Part shown: one piece after another, positions 42,845 to 51,869 of the stretch
Position numbering within the stretch: the first letter of the stretch is position 1
Layout of the letters: each line of letters begins with the position of its first letter
Assembly: GCA_000237975.1 (NCBI GenBank)
Contig: CP003179.1
Coordinates: 1,178,001 to 1,242,000, forward strand
Length of the DNA: 64,000 nt
Direction of reading: 5' to 3'
Source of the DNA: Sulfobacillus acidophilus DSM 10332
GTDB lineage: Bacteria > Bacillota > Sulfobacillia > Sulfobacillales > Sulfobacillaceae
Made by a program: the position numbers and the translations under genes
Notes under the pieces: model-generated
Database searches by the model: none
What the model was told of the DNA's origin: nothing
Seen by the model: the letters and a program-made list of their open reading frames with translations, nothing else

Positions 42845-43825
42845 ATGAAAGCAATTCAGATTGCGGAAAACGGCGGACCGGAGGTGCTAAAGCTGGTAGA
42901 CCTGCCGACGCCCGAACCCGGACCGGGACAGGTTCTGATTCGAGTGAAAGGGACATCGGTCAATTACGCGGATATTAAAGCCCGCCAAGGCCGATATCAT
43001 GGGGCGCCTCCGTTACCGTTCATTCCCGGATTGGATGTGCTCGGTCAGATTGTGGCGATACATCCCGAAAGTCCTCCGGTCTTTTCGGAAGGGCAATGGG
43101 TCGTGGCCTTTCCGCGGACGGGCTCGTATGCCGAATATACGGTGGCCGATATAGCCCATACGTTTGCCTTGCCGCCGGGAATCTCCCACGATCAGGCGCA
43201 AGCGGCATTATTGGTGGGGGTGACGGCTGATCAAGTGTTACGGGTGAAAGGTCGCCTGGCGCCCGGCGATAGCGTATTGATCCATAGTGCGGCCGGCGGC
43301 GTAGGGTCCACCGCGGTCAAACTGGCGCATATCTATGGGGCCGGCAAAGTCTGGGGCAGCATTGGTCGTGAGGAGAAAAGGGCTTGGGTTGAGCAACTGG
43401 GAGTCGACGGGGTTTTTATTTATCGAGGTCGGACCTACGCGGATGATTTATTGGCCCAAAGCGGGGGACGTGGCGTCGACGTGATTTTGAACGGACTAGG
43501 CGGGGGCACACTCTCTGAAGACATGCGGTGTTTAGCTCCCCTGGGTCGGTTGGTGGTCTTTGGGGATACTTTGGGTCCCAATTTAATTGCGCCGACGGTG
43601 CTCTATCCCACGAATCGGTCGGTCATCGGCTTCAGTTTTGGTCACTTACGGCGCGAGCGGCCCGATCAGGTGGCGGCTATGGTCGCCCCCGTCATGGACT
43701 TGTTGCAATCCGGCCAGCTTTCCGTCACCATTTCCGAACGTTTTCCCTTGGACGAGGCACGATTAGCCCATGACCTGATGGATCGCGGCCAGACCGTCGG
43801 CAAAATCCTGATCGATGTTGCTTAG
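42845..43825 (+). CDS. Zinc-free NADPH:quinone oxidoreductase (MDR family)
   Basis: The 326-residue protein is a medium-chain dehydrogenase without the zinc ligands: N-terminal catalytic domain (VKGTSVNYADIKARQG, PFIPGLDVLGQI) and a Rossmann domain with HSAAGGVGSTAVKLA as the NADPH site. This is the quinone oxidoreductase/zeta-crystallin type; other enone reductions are possible. ATG 42845 is chosen because GGAGGAGTTGAG lies just before it; the frame is open further upstream but overlaps the divergent gene. Confidence 0.85.
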   Translation: MKAIQIAENGGPEVLKLVDLPTPEPGPGQVLIRVKGTSVNYADIKARQGRYHGAPPLPFIPGLDVLGQIVAIHPESPPVFSEGQWVVAFPRTGSYAEYTVADIAHTFALPPGISHDQAQAALLVGVTADQVLRVKGRLAPGDSVLIHSAAGGVGSTAVKLAHIYGAGKVWGSIGREEKRAWVEQLGVDGVFIYRGRTYADDLLAQSGGRGVDVILNGLGGGTLSEDMRCLAPLGRLVVFGDTLGPNLIAPTVLYPTNRSVIGFSFGHLRRERPDQVAAMVAPVMDLLQSGQLSVTISERFPLDEARLAHDLMDRGQTVGKILIDVA

Positions 43826-43932
43826 CTCACTTAAAATAATGGGATGAAAAACGGATAGCCTCTGACGCGTGGTAACACTTCGGTAATATTTTGGGGTTAC
43901 ACTCGTTTTATCACGCGAAGGGGGTTGTACGG

Positions 43933-44205
43933 ATGGCGACGCGCGCCTTAAGCGATGCCAAAAAAATGCCGCGTGAGCGGGTTTTGCAGTTAATTCAGGC
44001 AATGAAAAAAGGGCTGGTGGCGGTATCTTTGGCGGGATTCGGGATGGTGATGGTGCTCGTCTCCCACCACAAAGTGGGGGTGACCGCCCGTGCGGTCAGT
44101 CCGGCCCCTCGGCCGACCCTCAATCAATTTTTTCAACAATCAACGGGACAAACGGTAATGCCCTCGCCGACGGTCAATTCCGGGAGCATGACCAATGTCT
44201 CGTAG
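43933..44205 (+). CDS. Small single-span membrane protein upstream of apbE
   Basis: The 90-residue protein has a basic N-terminus, one membrane helix (GLVAVSLAGFGMVMVLV) and an exported Pro/Ser/Thr-rich tail ending in VNSGSMTNVS. It overlaps apbE by 11 bp and so is probably co-translated. It may be a substrate of the FMN transferase or a subunit of the redox complex formed with the cytochrome-b-like protein, but the usual flavinylation motif is not convincing. Confidence 0.55.
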   Translation: MATRALSDAKKMPRERVLQLIQAMKKGLVAVSLAGFGMVMVLVSHHKVGVTARAVSPAPRPTLNQFFQQSTGQTVMPSPTVNSGSMTNVS

Positions 44206-45136
44206 GCGGGATCCGCTAGATAACTTTGAGACCGTCGAATTTCCGGCAATGGGTACGACAGTGGCGGTCACCATGCCCGAACCCCTTGCCCCGCCGGTTT
44301 CCGCGTTAGCCCGTGCCACATTTGAAGAATGGGAAAAGGTGTTCAGCCGATTTCGCCCGGACAGTGAGCTGAATCGTCTGAATCGCCATAGCGGGCGGCT
44401 TTATCGGGCATCATCCGTGTTATACCGGGCCGTTCAAGCGGCCCTGGAGGCGGCGCGGGAAACCGATGGCCTTTTTGACCCCACGTTGGGGCGTCATCTG
44501 GGCGTTCTGGGTTACGACCGGTCTTGGGATGAGGGGGCTCTCGACCGCGATCAGCCGGTGACGGCGATTGACCTTCCGACCGGACTTTGGCGCCAAGTCA
44601 AGCTCTACCCGACAGCGCGGGCTATCTGGTCGCCTCCAGGCACGGTCTGGGACCTCGGCGGGTTGGTCAAAGGATTGGCGGTGGATGCGGTGATTGCCGC
44701 CTGTGTGTCCCGGCAATTCCGACCGGTTATGGTGAATGCCGGAGGCGATTTAGCCGTCTGGGGAGTTCCTCAGGGATGGGCCGGCTGGCCGGTGATGCCG
44801 CCTTGGCCAGGGGGAGAGGCCGTTTTATTGTTAGAAGGGGCATTAGCCACCAGCGGGGTGACGCGGCGTCGATGGCGACGGGGAACGGACTGGATGCATC
44901 ATTTGCTTGACCCGCGGTCCGGACAACCGACTCGGCAACCGTTATGGACCGTGACGGTGGCGGCTCCCGGCTGCGCGATGGCGGATGTGGCGGCCAAAAC
45001 CGCGTTCATTCGAGGGCCACAAGAAGGTCGCCGTTTTCTGGAACGGTTAAACTATGCGGGCGCCTTCTGGTATACCGATGGACACGTTGAAGCGGTCGGA
45101 TCGTTTCCGTTAACAACGCGAGGAGGCGCCGTATGA
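44195..45136 (+). CDS. apbE: FAD:protein FMN transferase ApbE
   Basis: ApbE attaches FMN covalently to a threonine of exported redox proteins. The 313-residue protein has the family segments FPAMGTTVAV, FEEWEKVFSRFRPDSELNRLN, WDLGGLVKGLAVDAV, VNAGGDLAVWG, LATSGV and the metal-binding end MHHLLDPRSGQP. No signal peptide is visible, so it may act inside the cell or be anchored through partners. It overlaps both neighbours, forming an operon with the small membrane protein and the cytochrome-b-like gene. Confidence 0.9.
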   Translation: MSRRRDPLDNFETVEFPAMGTTVAVTMPEPLAPPVSALARATFEEWEKVFSRFRPDSELNRLNRHSGRLYRASSVLYRAVQAALEAARETDGLFDPTLGRHLGVLGYDRSWDEGALDRDQPVTAIDLPTGLWRQVKLYPTARAIWSPPGTVWDLGGLVKGLAVDAVIAACVSRQFRPVMVNAGGDLAVWGVPQGWAGWPVMPPWPGGEAVLLLEGALATSGVTRRRWRRGTDWMHHLLDPRSGQPTRQPLWTVTVAAPGCAMADVAAKTAFIRGPQEGRRFLERLNYAGAFWYTDGHVEAVGSFPLTTRGGAV

Positions 45137-46179
45137 CCATGCTCATCACCTGGGAAATCGTACGCGCCAGCGGGTTTGTGGCTTATGCGCTCGTTAGCCT
45201 GTCGGTCAATTTAGGGCTGATGATGAGTCTCCGGTGGCAATCGGCTCGATGGTGGCCACGCCAATTTCACTATGAGTTCCATCAGTTTTTGATTTTGCTG
45301 GCCGGATTTTTTACCGTAGTTCACGGGGTCTTTGCCTGGTTAGACCCTTTTATGAAGTTTCGCTGGTACGAACTGGTGATTCCCGGGGCCAGCCATTATC
45401 GTCCGCTTTGGATGGCTTTGGGCATTATCGCGGCTGAACTCGGCTTGCTGGTGGTCTTGTCGACCTGGCTTCGCCCGCATATCGGCTATCCCTGGTGGCG
45501 GCGGCTCCATGGGCTGACCTTTTTGGTCTTTCTTTTGGCGACGGTGCATGGTCTAGGTACCGGAAGCGATACCAAAACACCTTGGGCCCTCTTGTTCTAT
45601 GGGGTTCCGGTCGCCGCGGTCAGTCTTCTCGGGCTCTTTCGGCTGTACCGTATTCCCGGTCTGCTCCGTTGGGGAACGGCCGGTGTGGTCGGTTTCTGGA
45701 TCGTGGGCATTTGGTGGGTGGTTAAAGGCCCGCTTCAGAGTAATTGGAGTCAGGTGGCCAACAATCATCAGGGAACCGGGGCCCGGATTGCACTCGCTTC
45801 GGTGCCTGCGGTGACGTCGACGCCCAGGGGGATATCCCCGACGTCGGTCCAAGGTTCGGTTACCGAAAGGCAAGTCGGGCTGGGCACGGTCCAGTTGAAT
45901 TTGTGGGCCACATTGCCTTCGGGAAATATGGTTGCGGTGACCGTCACCGGTAATGTGGTGGAAGACGGGTCGCTCGCGGTGACCGGCGGAACCGCCCTGT
46001 GGGAGCCGCCCCATTCGCCTGCCGCCTTTGAGGGGCCGATAACGGTCACCGCCCAAGGAGTGTCTGCAACGTTGCACCCCTTGAGCGGCGGTAAATCCTA
46101 TACGTTTCAACTCACGCTGACCCAACTGAATCCGGCGGCCGGAACCTTTGCCGGGCAAGTCCAAATCACCGCCGAATAG
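45133..46179 (+). CDS. Ferric-reductase-like cytochrome b membrane protein with exported domain
   Basis: The N-terminal ~200 residues have about six membrane helices with two pairs of histidines (EFHQFLILL...VVHGVF and RLHGLTFLV...TVHGLG), the bis-heme arrangement of ferric reductase-like proteins. Residues ~230-348 form an exported beta-rich domain of unknown family. It lacks FAD/NAD domains, so electrons must come from quinol or a partner. Start overlaps the apbE stop (ATGA), implying that an ApbE-flavinylated protein works with it. Confidence 0.75.
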   Translation: MTMLITWEIVRASGFVAYALVSLSVNLGLMMSLRWQSARWWPRQFHYEFHQFLILLAGFFTVVHGVFAWLDPFMKFRWYELVIPGASHYRPLWMALGIIAAELGLLVVLSTWLRPHIGYPWWRRLHGLTFLVFLLATVHGLGTGSDTKTPWALLFYGVPVAAVSLLGLFRLYRIPGLLRWGTAGVVGFWIVGIWWVVKGPLQSNWSQVANNHQGTGARIALASVPAVTSTPRGISPTSVQGSVTERQVGLGTVQLNLWATLPSGNMVAVTVTGNVVEDGSLAVTGGTALWEPPHSPAAFEGPITVTAQGVSATLHPLSGGKSYTFQLTLTQLNPAAGTFAGQVQITAE

Positions 46180-46181
46180 GC

Positions 46182-47504
46182 TCATGCCAATTGGGCCAAG
46201 ATTTCTCCGATCGTGGGACTGGCATAGGATACGCGTTGGAGATGGTCAATGGACACCTGGGCGGCTACGGCCAGAGCCACCACGTTCATGAGATCGGCGG
46301 CATGGGGGCCTAACGCTTCTCCCCCGAGGACGATGCCGTCCGCATCGGTCACCACTTCCACCGCCGTTTCCGGCATCTGTTCGAGATAAGGCTTCAGAAT
46401 AAGCCCGTTCGGTAGCTCCGCCCGATAGCGCCGGGTTCCCTGAGTCGAACCAACCCGCGCAATTTCCGGAATGGTATAAATGGCTTCGACGACGGGCGTG
46501 GGGACCAGCGATTGTCCGACCGCGTGTAAAATCGCCTGCTTACCTTGCATGACGGCCCGATTGGCTAATAAGGCGGATCCCCCCGCTGCGTCTCCGACGG
46601 CATAAACTCCGGCGACCGACGTCTGGCTGGTGAGGGGGTCGACGGCAAAGAATCCTTTCGGATCCAGCTCAAATCCTAAAGGACGCAATTCGTCGGCGGT
46701 AAAGACCGGAATGCGTCCGGAAGCTAACAATACGTGGGGAGTAGCGGCCTCGTGGGCAACCCCGTTTTCGGTCCAGTGAAGGACGACGGTCTCCGGACGG
46801 GCTTCCAAACCGGTGATGCGGGCGCCCCAGACAAACTGCACGCCCTCGGCGGTGAGTCGGTCGGCTAACGTTCGGCTTAACCCCGGAGAAAAGTCTGCCA
46901 ACGGCCGGGTTCCGGCGTGATAAACGGTGACCCGGGTCCCTAACCGGATAAACAACGAGGCGGCTTCCAACCCGGTGGCACCGGCTCCAATAATGGCGAT
47001 TTCTTCCGGTACCGCTTTTAACATATGAAACACGCGCGGAATCATGACGCGTTGGCCATCGGGCTTCGCGCCGGGAACCAGGCGCTGTTTCGAGCCGGTC
47101 GCAATGATGACCACGTCCGCCTCTAAGCGTTCGCCTGACGGGGTTTCGACGGCGACCGGGCGGGCTTCGCCGACGACGAGTCGGCCGCTCTCCGGAATAT
47201 AGCCGACACCCTGCCGGTCGAGCCACTGACGGGTCATTTGCTGCATTTCTTCCATGGCGCGATGTTGATCCGTCATGACTTGATCCCATTCTTCCCGGTG
47301 CCACCGGCTGCCGAGACGGCGGCCGTGTTCGAGCGTGGCGACGGCGTTTAAAAGAAATTTACTGGGGACTAAACTATGGTTGAGCGCATTACCGCCTGGT
47401 GGCTCCGGATCTAAGAGCGTGACCGACAGGCCCTGTTGGCGGGCGGTTAGACTGGCGCTGAGTCCGCCTGGGCCACCGCCGAGAATCACGACGTGTTTGG
47501 ACAT
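46182..47504 (-). CDS. Disulfide-reductase-family flavoprotein lacking the redox cysteines
   Basis: The 440-residue protein has the full pyridine-nucleotide-disulfide fold: FAD site ILGGGPGGLSASLTARQQG, NAD(P) site AIIGAGATGLEAA, YAVGDAAGG and the dimerisation domain. Where lipoamide dehydrogenase and mercuric reductase have GGTCLNxGCIPSK it reads GGNALNHSLVPSK: both cysteines are gone but PSK is kept. It therefore cannot do disulfide chemistry and may be an NAD(P)H oxidase, quinone reductase or transhydrogenase-like enzyme. It converges on the cytochrome-b-like gene with a 2-bp gap. Confidence 0.82.
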   Translation of the reverse strand: MSKHVVILGGGPGGLSASLTARQQGLSVTLLDPEPPGGNALNHSLVPSKFLLNAVATLEHGRRLGSRWHREEWDQVMTDQHRAMEEMQQMTRQWLDRQGVGYIPESGRLVVGEARPVAVETPSGERLEADVVIIATGSKQRLVPGAKPDGQRVMIPRVFHMLKAVPEEIAIIGAGATGLEAASLFIRLGTRVTVYHAGTRPLADFSPGLSRTLADRLTAEGVQFVWGARITGLEARPETVVLHWTENGVAHEAATPHVLLASGRIPVFTADELRPLGFELDPKGFFAVDPLTSQTSVAGVYAVGDAAGGSALLANRAVMQGKQAILHAVGQSLVPTPVVEAIYTIPEIARVGSTQGTRRYRAELPNGLILKPYLEQMPETAVEVVTDADGIVLGGEALGPHAADLMNVVALAVAAQVSIDHLQRVSYASPTIGEILAQLA

Positions 47505-47755
47505 GAGAATCCCCCCGGGGTATTATTTTCATAATTGCTATCGTGCCATACCGTCGGCTTTCGGGAAATACCCCGATGAGCTATTTTCTCCGCGATCACT
47601 CCCGCCGGAAGACAAAGGGTGTTCTCGATTTCATGGCGGTAATATGTCTAAAGCGCATCTATCCGAAACGTGTGCTTGATTCCGGCCAACCCCGGAGGCA
47701 CATGGAGATCCATGTCAACCTGTCGATTTATCGTGGATGGGGGTTGTAAACTTTC

Positions 47756-49009
47756 TTAACCGGGAAATAACTGGGGAGATTCGTGGCGCTCCAATACCGT
47801 GAATTCGTCTTTAATCCGCCACATATTGAGGGCCAATATAGTGACCGACAAGGCCGCCAATAGCCAGGACCAGGCTAACGGCAACACATGGAGCAACAGC
47901 CCGGCCGTTAACGAGCCTAAGGGATTGGCCACCCCAAAGAGTGTCATCATTAAACCAAAGACGCGCCCTTGAACGTGGGTGGGCACCACGCGCTGTAGGA
48001 TGGTCATAAAAAGTGCATTAGTGACCCCGTTGGCGGCGCCGCCGGCCAGCATCAAGAGCGCGGACAACGGTGGCCAGGGCGAGAACGCAAAGCCCATGGT
48101 GAATATTCCTACGATAAGGGACAAAGCGGTCGTCACCGGCTTCAGGGGCCAGCGCTGAAAGGACCCGGCCGTGATACTGCCTATCACCAAACCGGTTGCC
48201 CAGCTCGCATCGACCAGTCCATACCATAGGGCGCTGGCGTGGAGGTGGTGGTGTACCCAGTACGGCATCATGGTAAAGGCCGCCATAAACGCAAAATTGC
48301 TGAGCACAATCCAAGGCAACAACCGCGTCAAGACGGGAATTTTGCCAAAGGTGGCGCCCCCTTCGCGCAGCCTAATCCAAAATGCGGGAGCCGGAGACGG
48401 ATGATCCGCTTCGTCCTTCTCCTCTGGTCGCCGCAACGGCGCCGCTACGGTACGCATCATCAAGGCAATGGTGACGGCCGAAATCCAAAAAGATCCCATG
48501 TCAAGTCCAAACACCACCCGTAGCCCGAGTCCGACCACGGCAGCCCCACCGAGTGCCGAACCGAGGGCGGACGCGATTTGACTCGTCACCGAATATAATC
48601 CGTTAGCCCCTGTCAAGTCTTCGGCGTCCACCAAATGCGGTACCAAAACCATTTCGGCGGGAGAAAATACGGCACTGCCGAGTGTGTTAAGCGCGATTAA
48701 CGCAACCATGATCCATGGCATCCAGTGTGGGTTGACCAATGCCAAAAGCCCGCAGAAGACGGCCAGCCCGCGCAGGAGATCCGTCATGAGCATAATTTTT
48801 CGGGGATCGTAACGATCAACCAGGGTTCCGCCGATGACGCCCAAAAATGTGGGCAGCGTCATCGCCAGTCCGGCGATGGACAGCATCTCGGGCGCTTTTA
48901 ACTGAATCTCCCAAAGCGCTAAGATGGAAAAGACCGCATTGCCCAACTGGGACAAGAGCTGTCCGGACCATAGCCAACGATAGCCGGGATAGCGCCAGAA
49001 AATTGCCAT
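47756..49009 (-). CDS. MFS transporter, MFS_3-type exporter
   Basis: The 417-residue protein has about twelve membrane segments. The segments GTLVDRYDPRKIMLMTDLLRG (motif A type) and ALNTLGSAVFSPAEMVLVPHLV are typical of the MFS_3 group that includes macrolide and enterobactin exporters. The substrate is unknown. The gene stands alone; 251 bp upstream of its stop and 439 bp beyond its start hold no other gene. Confidence 0.8.
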   Translation of the reverse strand: MAIFWRYPGYRWLWSGQLLSQLGNAVFSILALWEIQLKAPEMLSIAGLAMTLPTFLGVIGGTLVDRYDPRKIMLMTDLLRGLAVFCGLLALVNPHWMPWIMVALIALNTLGSAVFSPAEMVLVPHLVDAEDLTGANGLYSVTSQIASALGSALGGAAVVGLGLRVVFGLDMGSFWISAVTIALMMRTVAAPLRRPEEKDEADHPSPAPAFWIRLREGGATFGKIPVLTRLLPWIVLSNFAFMAAFTMMPYWVHHHLHASALWYGLVDASWATGLVIGSITAGSFQRWPLKPVTTALSLIVGIFTMGFAFSPWPPLSALLMLAGGAANGVTNALFMTILQRVVPTHVQGRVFGLMMTLFGVANPLGSLTAGLLLHVLPLAWSWLLAALSVTILALNMWRIKDEFTVLERHESPQLFPG

Positions 49010-49240
49010 AGGCCAACCTCGCCTGATTTATTTGCGAAAATGACTTCATCTGCACCAGAATATCGCAAAAACACGTTTCGATGTGAATCAGCGGTGCGAG
49101 GGGACCCATAATTTTATGGAGGAACTCTCGTCCTTTATCGTTCAAGCGATGGCGCCCACGGCGTACGGTTCTTGACAGCCTTGGCCCCGGCCTCGTGGGG
49201 TTTATTCGTCGGAGCTTCTCGTCAGCTTTTGGCTTTTGGC

Positions 49241-49269
49241 TTGACAGCTTTTTGACCGAATTTGTTAAT
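49241..49269 (+). promoter_or_regulatory. Possible amt promoter
   Basis: TTGACA at 49241-49246 and GTTAAT at 49264-49269 are 17 bases apart, 180 bp before the ammonium transporter. A second TTGACA (49269-49274) lacks a good -10. The rest of the 439-bp gap (49010-49448) holds no gene that I can see. Confidence 0.4.
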
Positions 49270-49448
49270 TGACACAAAATCCCTCGGTATCTTTGGTGTT
49301 ATTCCAACGGAAAACCTGTCAAAACCTCTTGAGCAGATTGGTTAATGTGTCATATATTGATAAACGTAATGGAAGTTCATTGGCTATCGAACCGATCTTG
49401 ATGAAAGAGATGCCATAATCCCTAACAAAGGAACAAAGGAGGTTTCTC

Positions 49449-50837
49449 ATGTACATTCCTTCACCGCAATATTTAAGTCCCGGGGATAATGCTTGGCAAT
49501 TGACGGCGGCGACCTTTGTAGGGATGCAAACGGTCCCCGGATTAGCCATTCTTTATGGGGGGTTGGTCAAGAAAAAGTGGGCGATCAACTCGGCCATGAT
49601 GGTGGTGTACGCGTTTTCGATTGTCTTGATTAGTTGGGTGCTGTGGGGCTACAGCATGGGGTTCGGCAATCCCTTAAAACTTGGGCCCGGGATCTTGTCG
49701 GGCATCGTGGGAATTCCTCACCCCGTGTTAGGATCGCTGGCCGAGCAAGGACAGGCGTCAATTCCTCTCTTAAACGGCTTGATGCCGAGCTTCCGATTTC
49801 CCGGAGCCACGTTAATCTTCTTTCAGTTTGTATTTGCCGCCATTACACCAGCCATTTTAGCCGGGGGTGTATTAGGCCGGATGAATTGGAAAGCGTGGAT
49901 GTTGTTTGTCCCCATTTGGTCCACTTTGGTGTACAGCATCAACGCGTTTATGCTCTGGGGCGGCGGTTGGCTATCCCAGTTAGGCGCGGTGGATTATAGT
50001 GGAGGCTATGTCATTCATGTGGCGGCCGGTATTTCCGGGTTTGTGGCAGCTGCCGTGGTTGGCCCCCGGTTGGTCAAAGACCGGGAAGACTTTTCCGCCA
50101 ACAACTTACTCATGGCGTTAGCGGGGGCCGGGATTTTGTGGCTCGGCTGGAACGGGTTTAACGGGGGAGACCCGTACTTTGCCAATGCCGATGCGGCGGC
50201 GGCGGTGCTCAACACCAATTTGGCGACGGCGGCGGCGTTGGTCAGCTGGTTGGTGCTCGACATGTGGAAAATGGAAAAACCGTCCCTTATCGGGATGATT
50301 AACGGCATGGTGTGTGGATTGGTCGCCATAACTCCGGCGGCCGGCTATGTGACGGGTGTCGGGGCGATTCTGGTCGGTATTTTTGGGGCCGCGATTCCCT
50401 GGTACACGATGAACCGTTTAGGGACCAAAGGTATTTTTGCCAAAGTCGACGACACGTTGGGAGTTTTCCACACGCACGCGGTAGCCGGTGCGGTGGGAGG
50501 ATTGATGACGGGATTGTTGGCGGATCCGGCGATGAGCGAGTACTTGGGTGTCAAAACCTCCAACGTATCGGTCACCGGATTATTTTACGGCAATCCTCAC
50601 CAATTCGTCGTGCAACTGGAAGCGCTACTGGTGATTTTGCTCTATGACGGATTGATGACGTGGGGGATTTTGAAGGTCATTGGATTGGTGGTGCCGCTAC
50701 GGATGAAAGAAGCTCAACTGATTGACGGGGATCACGCGATCGCGCGCGATATTACGCCCGATCCGTTACCGCCGGCCGCTCCACGACACCCGGAGGCAAG
50801 TCCCATGCCGGGTTATGCCTTTACCCCTACCGAATAG
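49449..50837 (+). CDS. amt: Ammonium transporter Amt
   Basis: The 462-residue polytopic protein carries ammonium across the membrane. Amt features include TAATFVGMQTVPGLAILYGGLVKKK, the first pore histidine in VDYSGGYVIHVAAGISGF, the WLGWNGFNGG segment, and the second pore histidine in DDTLGVFHTHAVAGAVGGLMTG. All pore residues seem present. No glnB-type PII gene is adjacent, unlike many bacterial amt operons. ATG 49449 has AAAGGAGG upstream; a bidirectional terminator follows. Confidence 0.93.
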   Translation: MYIPSPQYLSPGDNAWQLTAATFVGMQTVPGLAILYGGLVKKKWAINSAMMVVYAFSIVLISWVLWGYSMGFGNPLKLGPGILSGIVGIPHPVLGSLAEQGQASIPLLNGLMPSFRFPGATLIFFQFVFAAITPAILAGGVLGRMNWKAWMLFVPIWSTLVYSINAFMLWGGGWLSQLGAVDYSGGYVIHVAAGISGFVAAAVVGPRLVKDREDFSANNLLMALAGAGILWLGWNGFNGGDPYFANADAAAAVLNTNLATAAALVSWLVLDMWKMEKPSLIGMINGMVCGLVAITPAAGYVTGVGAILVGIFGAAIPWYTMNRLGTKGIFAKVDDTLGVFHTHAVAGAVGGLMTGLLADPAMSEYLGVKTSNVSVTGLFYGNPHQFVVQLEALLVILLYDGLMTWGILKVIGLVVPLRMKEAQLIDGDHAIARDITPDPLPPAAPRHPEASPMPGYAFTPTE

Positions 50838-50870
50838 GTCCCCCCTTCCTTATCTTACCGGGAAATCTGG

Positions 50871-50895
50871 CGGCCCTCGTGAAAAGCGAGGGCCG
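50871..50895. terminator. Bidirectional terminator between amt and panE
   Basis: CGGCCCTCG (50871-50879) and CGAGGGCCG (50887-50895) form a perfect 9-bp stem with a 7-base loop between two convergent genes. A short T-rich tract flanks it only weakly. Confidence 0.7.
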
Positions 50896-50903
50896 TCTTC
50901 CCA

Positions 50904-51869
50904 TTAACGAGGTCCGTCCTCTGGTGGGGCCGTCTCTGGCGCCAATAGGCGCCATAACGCGTCAGGGGTCGGGGCCATCCGCTCAATGAGCGTGACGACG
51001 GCTTCATGGGTCGGTAACGAGAGACCGTAACGCCTCCCTTGTCGCAGTAAAAATCCGTTGATGGCTTGGATTTCCGTAGGCCGGGTAGCCAAGACATCCT
51101 GCAACATGGAGGAGCGGTTGGCACGAGTGGCTTCGGCGAGTTCCTGAACCGTTTTGACGAGAGGCTTTAACGGCCGATCCTGTCCCGTAGCCCGAGCCCA
51201 TACGGTGCGAGCTTCGTCAAGTAAAGGGGGGGCCAGCCGCCATATCGGATGCGTCGGCAGTTCGCCGTTTTTCACGCCGGTTAGAGCGCTCAAAGGATTA
51301 ATGACGCTATTTTGCAAGAGTTTTTGCCACCGGCGTTCCTGAATGGCGTCGGGGGATTCCCACGACCAATCGGGCCAGGGCGGAAAATCGCGAGGCTGGC
51401 CCGAATCCGGCATCGACATCCAAGTGTGGCCGGTGGCCCGAAGAAACACCCCGGCGGGTCCGTCGGGGGGATCGACGCGGGTTAAGGCATCGGTGGTGAC
51501 GCCCGCCAAGAACGTGATGCCCGGAAATCGGCGGAAAATATCTTCTTGACCCATGCCGTTCATGAGGGAAAAGACTCGCGCGGTCGGGGCGTTTTGACTA
51601 ATCCAGGTTAATATACGGGGCATGGCCGCCCACTTGACCGCCAAAAGAATCGAGGAGGCGGGATTGGCCAGTGGGGCCTCCCAGGGCAGGAATGCCGGGT
51701 AGATGATATCCGGCTCCGGCCGGTCCGGAGGGTATACCGCATAGGGCGGGGGGGTCGTGCCGATGACAATCGGGTTGTAATCCCGTAACCGATAGGCATA
51801 ATACCGGCCTAACGCGCCGGTTCCGAGGATGACGAGGCGGGATGCCGACGGTGCCAAAATTCCTGCCAC
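50904..51869 (-). CDS. panE: 2-dehydropantoate 2-reductase (ketopantoate reductase)
   Basis: PanE reduces ketopantoate to pantoate with NADPH in pantothenate synthesis. The 321-residue protein has the N-terminal nucleotide site LVILGTGALGRYYAYRL, a MNGMGQ segment like the conserved NG(L/M)G region, and a C-terminal domain with KLLQNSVINPLSALTGVKNGEL, which carries the catalytic lysine and asparagine context. It overlaps the 3' end of panB by 61 bp and starts with GTG at 51869, so the two are one operon. The long overlap may mean the true start is slightly downstream. Confidence 0.83.
   Translation of the reverse strand: MAGILAPSASRLVILGTGALGRYYAYRLRDYNPIVIGTTPPPYAVYPPDRPEPDIIYPAFLPWEAPLANPASSILLAVKWAAMPRILTWISQNAPTARVFSLMNGMGQEDIFRRFPGITFLAGVTTDALTRVDPPDGPAGVFLRATGHTWMSMPDSGQPRDFPPWPDWSWESPDAIQERRWQKLLQNSVINPLSALTGVKNGELPTHPIWRLAPPLLDEARTVWARATGQDRPLKPLVKTVQELAEATRANRSSMLQDVLATRPTEIQAINGFLLRQGRRYGLSLPTHEAVVTLIERMAPTPDALWRLLAPETAPPEDGPR

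Noticed and set aside
44140-44205. ApbE flavinylation motif in the tail of the small membrane protein (SGSMT)
   Set aside because: The flavin-accepting threonine position of the SGAT-type motif is a methionine here, so the match is not convincing.
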